This document shows positions 58,281 through 64,000 of a stretch of 64,000 bases of DNA, in pieces. Source of the DNA: Serratia plymuthica (lineage in GTDB: Bacteria; Pseudomonadota; Gammaproteobacteria; Enterobacterales; Enterobacteriaceae). Both the position numbers and the translations under genes were made by a program. The DNA lies in contig NZ_CP068771.1 in NCBI RefSeq assembly GCF_018336935.1, positions 4,092,001 to 4,156,000 on the forward strand, given 5' to 3'. Numbering within the stretch: position 1 is the stretch's first letter; every line of letters begins with the position of its first letter. The notes under the pieces are model-generated. The model had not been told where the DNA came from. It saw nothing but the letters and a program-made list of their open reading frames with translations, and did no database searches.

Positions 58281-59063
58281 ATGAACACCTCTCGTATGCC
58301 TGCTCTTTTCCTCGGCCACGGTAGCCCGATGAACGCGCTGGAAGAAAATCGCTACACCCTGGCATGGCGTACGCTGGGTGAAACGCTGCCGCGTCCAAAA
58401 GCCATCGTCGCCGTTTCTGCGCACTGGTACACCCGCGGCACTGCGGTTACCGCGATGGAAAAGCCAAAAACCATCCATGATTTTGGCGGTTTCCCGCAGG
58501 CGCTGTTTGATACTCGGTACCCGGCGCCGGGCTCTCCTGAACTGGCGGCACAGTTGCAACAGTTGCTTGCGCCGATTGAGGTCACGGCGGATGTCAGCGA
58601 GTGGGGGCTGGACCACGGCACCTGGGGAGTCTTGATCAAGATGTACCCCGACGCGGATATCCCGATCGTACAGCTCAGTATCGACGGCACCCAACCGGCT
58701 GAATATCATTACCAGCTGGGCCGCAAACTGGCGGCGCTGCGTGAGCAGGGGGTGATGATTGTCGCCAGCGGCAACGTGGTGCATAACCTGCGGATGGTGA
58801 AATGGCAGGGGGATACCACCCCTTATCCGTGGGCGGAATCCTTTGACAAGTTCGTGCGCGATAATCTGAATTATCAGGGGGATAACCATCCTCTGGTGAA
58901 TTTCATGCAGCATCCGGGGGCGGCGTTGTCGAACCCGACGCCGGAACATTATCTGCCGCTGCTGTACGTGCTGGGCAGTTGGGATGGCGAAGAAGCGATA
59001 TCCGTGCCTGTGGACGGCATCGAGATGGGCGCTTTGAGCATGCTGTCGGTGCAGGTCGGTTAA
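58281..59063 (+). CDS. ygiD: 4,5-DOPA extradiol dioxygenase YgiD
   Basis: Zinc/iron-dependent extradiol dioxygenase of the DODA/LigB family, 260 residues (E. coli 262). The E. coli enzyme cleaves L-DOPA to a betalamic-acid precursor. Metal ligands are in LFLGHGSPMNALEENRY (His), VVSAHW-like IVAVSAHWYTRGTAV, and VASGNVVHNLRMVKWQ. The ATG at 58281 (MNTSRMPALFLGHGSP) has AAGGATTATGT upstream; longer ORFs from 58224 are unlikely. Divergent from zupT and convergent with ygiC. Confidence 0.94.
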   Translation: MNTSRMPALFLGHGSPMNALEENRYTLAWRTLGETLPRPKAIVAVSAHWYTRGTAVTAMEKPKTIHDFGGFPQALFDTRYPAPGSPELAAQLQQLLAPIEVTADVSEWGLDHGTWGVLIKMYPDADIPIVQLSIDGTQPAEYHYQLGRKLAALREQGVMIVASGNVVHNLRMVKWQGDTTPYPWAESFDKFVRDNLNYQGDNHPLVNFMQHPGAALSNPTPEHYLPLLYVLGSWDGEEAISVPVDGIEMGALSMLSVQVG

Positions 59064-59068
59064 ATAAA

Positions 59069-59093
59069 AAACGCCAGTCTCGGACTGGCGTTT
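59069..59093 (+). terminator. Terminator between ygiD and ygiC
   Basis: AAACGCCAGTC, loop TCG, GACTGGCGTTT: an eleven-base stem immediately after the ygiD stop. The following bases GCATTTC give only a weak T-tract on the plus strand, while the A-run before it supports termination of ygiC. Confidence 0.75.
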
Positions 59094-59120
59094 GCATTTC
59101 AGGTCTCTGGCGAGTCTTGG

Positions 59121-60281
59121 TCAGCCGAGGATGATATGCGGATAGAAACGCGACAGATCCTGAGTGATCAGCTCGCGATCTTCACGCAGGCCGATACCGC
59201 AGGGTTGATCGTCCACCAGCCAACTGCCGATCAGCGTATAGCTGCCCTCGAACTGCGGCAATGGGTGGAACTGTTGCACAATCATGCCTTCTTCGCCGTA
59301 CGGGCCGTCAACGCGCGCCACTTCCTGGCCGTTCTGCACGATCTGGATATTGGCGCCTTCGCGTGAGAACAGCGGCTTGGTGACGTAGTGATCCAGTTGC
59401 GGATGTTCGTCCTGCGCGAAGTAGGCCGGCAGCAGGTTCGGGTGATCCGGGAACATTTCCCACAGCATCGGCAGCAGCGCCTTGTTGGAGATAATGCTTT
59501 TCCAGGCCGGCTCCAGCCAGCGCACACCGGCATCTTCCAGCTTGGTGGAAAACATCTCGCGCAGCATAAACTCCCATGGGTAGAGCTTGAACAGATTGCC
59601 GATGACCTGGTCTTGCAGATCGGTAAACTGGCCCTTCTCGCCGAGACCAATCTCTTCCATAAACAGGAACTCGGTTGGCACGCCGGCTTCCTGCGCGCAG
59701 TCCTGCAGATATTGCACCGTACCGCGATCTTCTTCGCTGTCCTGGCAGCAGGCCAGATGCAGCAGGCCGAAGCCGTGGTGCGCTTTCAGATCGGCAAAAC
59801 GCTCAATCAGCTTTTCCTGCAGGCTGTTGTACTGATCGGACTCCGGGCTGAGATTGCCGGCGTTGATCTGGTCTTCCAGCCACAGCCATTGGAAAAAGGC
59901 CGCTTCATACAGCGAGGTTGGCGTATCGGCATTATTCTCCAGCAACTTGGGCGGATTGACGCCGTCGTAAGCCAGATCGAGACGCGAGTACAGCGAAGGT
60001 TGGCTGGTGCGCCATGAGCTGCGCACGAAATCCCAGGTGTGTTTCGGGATCTGGAATTTAGCCATCAGCGCATCGCTGTTGACCACTTTCTCCACCACTT
60101 GCAGACACCTCTGATGCAGCTCGGCGGTGGCGCTTTCGATCTCTTCGATTTGCGCCAGCGTAAACTGGTAATAGGCATCCTCACACCAGTACGGCTCGCC
60201 ATACATGGTGTGGAATTTGAAGCCGAACTCGGTCGCTTTTTCGCGCCAGTCCGGGCGCTCGGTAATCGCAACGCGTTTCAT
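59121..60281 (-). CDS. ygiC: Glutathionylspermidine synthase-like ATP-grasp protein YgiC
   Basis: 386 residues, the E. coli length. Homologous to the C-terminal ATP-grasp amidase-synthetase of the bifunctional glutathionylspermidine synthase, but with no amidase domain. Signature segments: [60 protein letters not shown] and [20 protein letters not shown] (ATP binding). The substrate is unknown. Three bases separate its ATG from the ygiB stop, so the two are co-transcribed. Confidence 0.93.
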   Translation of the reverse strand: MKRVAITERPDWREKATEFGFKFHTMYGEPYWCEDAYYQFTLAQIEEIESATAELHQRCLQVVEKVVNSDALMAKFQIPKHTWDFVRSSWRTSQPSLYSRLDLAYDGVNPPKLLENNADTPTSLYEAAFFQWLWLEDQINAGNLSPESDQYNSLQEKLIERFADLKAHHGFGLLHLACCQDSEEDRGTVQYLQDCAQEAGVPTEFLFMEEIGLGEKGQFTDLQDQVIGNLFKLYPWEFMLREMFSTKLEDAGVRWLEPAWKSIISNKALLPMLWEMFPDHPNLLPAYFAQDEHPQLDHYVTKPLFSREGANIQIVQNGQEVARVDGPYGEEGMIVQQFHPLPQFEGSYTLIGSWLVDDQPCGIGLREDRELITQDLSRFYPHIILG

Positions 60282-60284
60282 GCC

Positions 60285-60950
60285 TTAACCGCCCATGCTG
60301 CGTGAGCTGCCGGAGGTCGCGCTGCTGCGCTGCATGCTGGTCTGCTTGGCCACGGATTCGCCAAAGCCGCCGCGGGTAACGGTGCTGGTTACCGCCGGTT
60401 TTGGCGCCATCGCGGTTTTCGGCACCGTCATGGTGCGGCCGCCGGCGGTAGCCGGACCATAGCTCTTGCCGGTGGCGTCAACGAACTTGCCGTTGGCCGG
60501 GCTGGCGGCGTTTTTGGAGGTGAACAGCGGCTGTTGGGCAAAGCCGGAGCCGCCCATCATGCGGCCCATCATGTAGCCTGCCATCAACGGCATCCAGAAG
60601 CTGCCGCTGCTTTGCGATTCTGCCGCCATGCCGGCCTGCGCCGGAGCGGGAGCCTGAGTACACTGCGCTTCACCGAACTCGGCCACGCAGTCTTCGCGGC
60701 TGGCGTATTTAGGCGCGGTTTTTGCGGCTTCTTTCAGGGCGTTGTTATAGGCAGTGGTGCACTGCTCGCTCATGGAGGGGTTAGTGCGCGAACACTCGTC
60801 GGCATTTTGATACATAGAGACCGTTTCATCCGCTTTTTCACAGCCGGCCAGCATAAAGACTCCGCTGATTGCCAAGGCTACGGGCGCAACGCGGTAGCTG
60901 CGCCAGGATTTGCGGAACGTCTCTTGGTTGATGTTTTTTGTCCGTTTCAT
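60285..60950 (-). CDS. ygiB: DUF1190 lipoprotein YgiB
   Basis: 221-residue DUF1190 protein (E. coli YgiB 223). Begins [20 protein letters not shown], then a hydrophobic stretch with lipobox LAGC, so a lipoprotein or membrane anchor is likely. Conserved features: [20 protein letters not shown] with paired Cys, [13 protein letters not shown], a Gly/Met-rich centre [18 protein letters not shown], and a Ser-rich tail. Function unknown. ygiB-ygiC are adjacent to tolC in E. coli; here the tolC position is not in the window and the gldA-dhaK genes stand next to ygiB. Confidence 0.9.
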   Translation of the reverse strand: MKRTKNINQETFRKSWRSYRVAPVALAISGVFMLAGCEKADETVSMYQNADECSRTNPSMSEQCTTAYNNALKEAAKTAPKYASREDCVAEFGEAQCTQAPAPAQAGMAAESQSSGSFWMPLMAGYMMGRMMGGSGFAQQPLFTSKNAASPANGKFVDATGKSYGPATAGGRTMTVPKTAMAPKPAVTSTVTRGGFGESVAKQTSMQRSSATSGSSRSMGG

Positions 60951-61122
60951 CGTTATTAATCCCATCAGTCGGGCTGTTTTCGCCCTTTCCCAGTAGTGGC
61001 GGTAAGAATAGGGGAAAGATGGTCAAAATTAAAGCTGAAACGCCCGTGGAATCCACTCTTTACGCAGTTATACGTTAGGCTGTGCGCCAGCTCGCTTTAC
61101 CGGTTAAAAAAGTGGCGGCAGA

Positions 61123-61169
61123 GTTCCATTATGAAACGGCAGAGCCGTTGTCATGTTCCATAATGGAAC
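61123..61169. promoter_or_regulatory. Tandem palindromic operator upstream of gldA
   Basis: Two copies of a 15-base palindrome: GTTCCATTATGAAAC (61123-61137, one mismatch in the arm) and GTTCCATAATGGAAC (61155-61169, perfect). Their centres are 32 bp apart, about three helical turns, so one protein could bind both on the same face. A -10-like TATAGT follows at 61206-61211 without a good -35, consistent with an activated promoter for gldA-dhaKL. The regulator is unknown; DhaR is a candidate by pathway. The rest of 60951-61303 shows no gene. Confidence 0.5.
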
Positions 61170-61303
61170 AAAAACGCGGTCTGTCGCAAAGCTCTCCGTA
61201 AGCCCTATAGTCAGTGCATAACAACGCGACGGCACAAGACCGGGCGCATCATCACCTGATATCTGAACGTTACCATCGCCAATTTCCCTACAAGGATCCG
61301 GTT

Positions 61304-62410
61304 ATGTTGAGAATCATCCAGTCTCCATGCAAGTACATTCAGGGCGCCAATGCACTGGTCGCCGTGGGTCAATACGCTAAAGCGTTTGCCGACCATTATT
61401 TCGTGATTGCCGACGACTTCGTCATGAAGCTGGCGGGCGATACCCTGATGGGCAGCCTGCAACAGCACGGGGTGAAACATCACGCCAGCCTGTTCAACGG
61501 CGAATGCTGCCATAAGGAAATCGACCGCTTGGGGCGCGAACTGAAAGCCCATGGCTGTCGCGGCGTGATTGGCGTCGGCGGCGGCAAAACCCTCGATACC
61601 GCCAAAGCCATCGCGCACTACCAGCAAGTGCCGGTGGTGTTAATCCCCACCATTGCTTCCACCGATGCGCCGACCAGCGCGCTGTCGGTGATCTATACCG
61701 AACAGGGCGAATTTGCCGAGTATCTGATCTACCCGCGCAACCCGGATATGGTGGTGATGGACAGCGCGATTATCGCCAAGGCACCGGTGCGCCTGTTGGT
61801 GGCGGGAATGGGCGATGCGCTTTCCACCTATTTTGAGGCCCAGGCTTGTTTCGACGCTCAGGCCACCAGCATGGCGGGCGGCAAATCGACGCTGGCGGCG
61901 CTCAGCCTGGCACGGCTGTGCTATGAGACGCTGCTGGCAGAAGGCGTCAAAGCCAAACTGGCGGTTGAGGCCGGGGTGGTGACGGAAGCGGTTGAACGCA
62001 TTATCGAGGCCAATACCTATTTGAGCGGCATTGGTTTTGAAAGTAGCGGGCTGGCGGCGGCGCACGCTATTCACAACGGTTTCACCGTGCTGGATGAGTG
62101 TCATCACCTGTACCACGGCGAGAAAGTGGCTTTCGGCACGCTATCGCAACTGGTGCTGCAAAACAGCAGCATGGCGCAGATCGAGACGGTGCTGGATTTC
62201 TGCCACCGCATCGGCCTGCCTGTCACGCTGGCCGAGATGGGCGTTAGCGGCGATGCGGCAGAGAAAATCATGGCGGTTGCCGAAGCCAGCTGCGCCGCCG
62301 GCGAAACCATCCACAACATGCCGTTCAGGGTGACGCCGGCCAGCGTGCAGGCCGCAATCTTGACGGCAGACCGGCTGGGCAGCGCCTGGCTGCAACAACA
62401 CCAACGCTGA
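61304..62410 (+). CDS. gldA: Glycerol dehydrogenase GldA
   Basis: Iron-type alcohol dehydrogenase family, NAD+-dependent and Zn2+-binding, oxidising glycerol to dihydroxyacetone. 368 residues (E. coli 367). Seen: NAD-binding GVIGVGGGKTLDTAKAIAHY, PTIASTDAPTSALSVIYTEQ, AGMGDALSTYFEAQAC with the metal Asp, GLAAAHAIHNGFTVLDECHH and YHGEKVAFGTLSQLVL with the metal His residues. ATG 61304 (MLRIIQSPCKYIQG) follows AAGGATCCGGTT; the 30-codon extension is not family-like. dhaK follows after about 50 bp, making a glycerol/dihydroxyacetone operon. Confidence 0.95.
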   Translation: MLRIIQSPCKYIQGANALVAVGQYAKAFADHYFVIADDFVMKLAGDTLMGSLQQHGVKHHASLFNGECCHKEIDRLGRELKAHGCRGVIGVGGGKTLDTAKAIAHYQQVPVVLIPTIASTDAPTSALSVIYTEQGEFAEYLIYPRNPDMVVMDSAIIAKAPVRLLVAGMGDALSTYFEAQACFDAQATSMAGGKSTLAALSLARLCYETLLAEGVKAKLAVEAGVVTEAVERIIEANTYLSGIGFESSGLAAAHAIHNGFTVLDECHHLYHGEKVAFGTLSQLVLQNSSMAQIETVLDFCHRIGLPVTLAEMGVSGDAAEKIMAVAEASCAAGETIHNMPFRVTPASVQAAILTADRLGSAWLQQHQR

Positions 62411-62462
62411 TACTGCAGGGACGCAGCAGGCTGCGTCCCATTGGCTAAACGAGGAAATGACC

Positions 62463-63533
62463 GTGAAAAAACTGATCAATAAGGTTGAGTCGGTACTGGA
62501 AGAGCAACTGCTGGGGCTGGCGGAGGCGCACCCTGAACTGTTGGTGCATCAGGAGCCGGTGTTCGTTACCCGCGCCGACGCGCCGGTAGCGGGCAAGGTG
62601 GCTATCCTGTCCGGCGGCGGCAGCGGCCACGAACCCATGCACTGCGGCTTTGTCGGCGAAGGTATGCTCGACGGCGCCTGCCCCGGGGAGATTTTTACCT
62701 CGCCGACGCCGGATAAAATGTACGAGTGCGGCCAGGCTATCGACGGGGGCGCCGGAGTGTTGTTGCTGATCAAAAACTACACCGGCGACGTGCTGAATTT
62801 CGAAACCGCCACCGAATTGCTGCACGACAGCGGCACCCAGGTGGCGACGGTACTGGTGGACGATGACGTGGCGGTCAAGGATAGCCTGTTCACCGCCGGC
62901 CGACGTGGCGTGGCGAATACCGTACTGATGGAAAAACTGCTCGGCGCAGCGACGGCCCGCGGCGACGATCTGGACAGCGTGGTGACGTTGGGCCACAGGA
63001 TCAACAATCAAGGGCATTCGATTGGCATCGCGCTGGGGGCCTGTACCGTGCCCGCAGCCGGCAAGCCCTCGTTCGTGCTGTCGGAAAACGAGATGGAGTT
63101 CGGCGTCGGTATTCACGGCGAGCCGGGCATTGCGCGGCGTCCGTTCAGCGGCCTCAATGCGGCGGTGGATGACATGTTCCATACCCTGATCGAACACGGC
63201 CATTACCAGCGCACCATTCGCGCCTGGGATCGCCGGCAGGGCGAATGGCGCGATGAAGTGCAGACCAAGCAGCCGCTGACGCGCGGCGACCGGGTGATTG
63301 CGTTGGTGAATAACCTGGGGGCGACGCCTCTGTCCGAGCTGTACGGCGTTTATCACCGGCTGGCGGAGCGCTGCGCCGAGGCGGGCATGATCGTTGAACG
63401 CAGTCTGGTGGGCGCCTATTGCACCTCGTTGGACATGCAGGGGGTATCGATCACCTTGCTGAAGGTGGATGACGAGCTGTTGGCATTGTGGGATGCGCCG
63501 GTGAAAACGCCCGCGCTGCGTTGGGGTTGTTGA
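62463..63533 (+). CDS. dhaK: PTS-dependent dihydroxyacetone kinase subunit DhaK
   Basis: Dihydroxyacetone-binding subunit of the PTS-dependent kinase that phosphorylates dihydroxyacetone with phosphate from PEP via DhaM and DhaL. 356 residues from GTG 62463, exactly the E. coli length. Motifs: LSGGGSGHEPMHCGFVGEGM (substrate pocket) and the covalent-binding His in EFGVGIHGEPGIARRPFSG. An ATG two codons earlier (62457) lies only two bases after GAGG; the GTG has GAGGAA eight bases before it and gives the E. coli N-terminus MKKLINKV, so it is preferred. Confidence 0.95.
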   Translation: MKKLINKVESVLEEQLLGLAEAHPELLVHQEPVFVTRADAPVAGKVAILSGGGSGHEPMHCGFVGEGMLDGACPGEIFTSPTPDKMYECGQAIDGGAGVLLLIKNYTGDVLNFETATELLHDSGTQVATVLVDDDVAVKDSLFTAGRRGVANTVLMEKLLGAATARGDDLDSVVTLGHRINNQGHSIGIALGACTVPAAGKPSFVLSENEMEFGVGIHGEPGIARRPFSGLNAAVDDMFHTLIEHGHYQRTIRAWDRRQGEWRDEVQTKQPLTRGDRVIALVNNLGATPLSELYGVYHRLAERCAEAGMIVERSLVGAYCTSLDMQGVSITLLKVDDELLALWDAPVKTPALRWGC

Positions 63534-63542
63534 GGAGGATCT

Positions 63543-64000
63543 ATGGCATTAACGAAACAGCAGGTAGTGGACTGGCTGATGCGCTGTGGCGAGGTGTTTA
63601 CCCGGGAACGTGATTTTTTGACCCGGCTGGATACCGAAATCGGCGACGCCGACCATGGTCTGAACATGAACCGTGGCTTCAACAAGGTGGTGGAAAAACT
63701 GCCTTCGGTGGCGGATAAAGACATCGGTTTTATTCTTAAAAATACGGGCATGACGCTGCTGTCGAGCGTCGGCGGCGCCAGCGGCCCGCTGTTCGGCACG
63801 TTCTTTATCCGCGCGGCGCAGGCGGCCAATGCCAAGCAAAGCCTGGATCTGGCGGAGCTGCATCAGATGATGCAAGAGGGCGTCGAGGGCGTGGTGATGC
63901 GCGGCAAGGCGGAGCCGGGCGACAAAACCATGTGCGACGTCTGGTGGCCGGTGGTGGAAAGCCTCGGCCAGTCGGCGCAGCAGCAGTCGAGCGTGGCAGA
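63543..64000 (+). CDS. dhaL: PTS-dependent dihydroxyacetone kinase subunit DhaL, cut by window end
   Basis: ADP-binding, phosphate-relaying subunit: 152 complete codons before the window ends (E. coli DhaL 210). The Asp-rich nucleotide and Mg2+ site is seen in LDTEIGDADHGLNMNRGFNK, with LSSVGGASGPLFGTFFIRAA and GKAEPGDKTMCDVWWPVVES. Starts nine bases after dhaK with GAGGAGGATCT. dhaM (multidomain PTS subunit) is expected next but lies outside. Confidence 0.95.
   Translation, partial: MALTKQQVVDWLMRCGEVFTRERDFLTRLDTEIGDADHGLNMNRGFNKVVEKLPSVADKDIGFILKNTGMTLLSSVGGASGPLFGTFFIRAAQAANAKQSLDLAELHQMMQEGVEGVVMRGKAEPGDKTMCDVWWPVVESLGQSAQQQSSVA

Noticed and set aside
61141..61303. Sigma-54 promoter for gldA
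   Set aside because: No TGGCAC-N5-TTGCA-type element with correct spacing was found; a TATAGT -10-like hexamer fits better.

Overview
The window is a stretch of enterobacterial chromosome, most likely Serratia (S. marcescens or a close relative). The basis is protein sequences close to but distinct from E. coli, G+C-rich codon use, dispersed ERIC repeats, and a backbone that follows the 66-70 min region of E. coli K-12 block by block. The species is inferred from recalled gene order and sequence; no search was run.

Layout. (1) 1-3750: end of yraN, lpoA, rsmI, and the RNase P RNA gene with its promoter and terminator. (2) 3794-10279: yhaK, yhaJ, yqjG, yqjF and the yqjA-mzrA-yqjC-yqjD-yqjE-yqjK envelope/stress group, followed by an unrecognised secreted protein. 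(3) 11053-16547: hexuronate catabolism (exuR, exuT, uxaC, uxaA). (4) 16622-25705: ygjV, sstT, alx with a structured leader, an amidotransferase/ygjR pair, ygjP, rlmG and fadH. (5) 26130-35316: an accessory block with an ABC-F ATPase, a MocR/GabR-type regulator divergent from gabT-gabD and an HAAAP-family permease, then yfcF, an HPP membrane protein and a DUF1127 protein. (6) 35382-41719: tRNA-Ile(CAU), mug, the rpsU-dnaG-rpoD macromolecular synthesis operon and tsaD. (7) 41781-42677: an A+T-rich two-gene islet of unknown function between tsaD and plsY. (8) 42712-55452: plsY, folB, uppP, cca, ygiM, ygiF, glnE, hldE, yjeH, ubiK and FMN-riboswitch-controlled ribB. (9) 55517-64000: an alkaline phosphatase, zupT, ygiD, ygiC-ygiB and the start of a glycerol/dihydroxyacetone operon (gldA-dhaK-dhaL), cut by the window edge.

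How the genes work together. The Uxa/Exu genes take up hexuronates and convert them towards 2-keto-3-deoxygluconate. GabT and GabD turn GABA into succinate, probably with the neighbouring permease bringing in a substrate. GldA and DhaKL(M) connect glycerol to dihydroxyacetone phosphate through PTS-dependent phosphorylation. Core information-processing genes (rpoD, dnaG, rpsU, tsaD, rnpB, cca, rlmG, rsmI) are interleaved with envelope genes (lpoA, uppP, hldE, plsY).

Most worth following up: the tsaD-plsY islet, whose first protein looks like a degenerate 2-oxoglutarate/prolyl-hydroxylase fold; the non-ATG start of zupT behind a perfect Shine-Dalgarno; the paired palindromes upstream of gldA; and ERIC elements inside the dnaG-rpoD intercistronic region and against the fadH ribosome-binding site. 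No CRISPR array, prophage or insertion sequence was seen.
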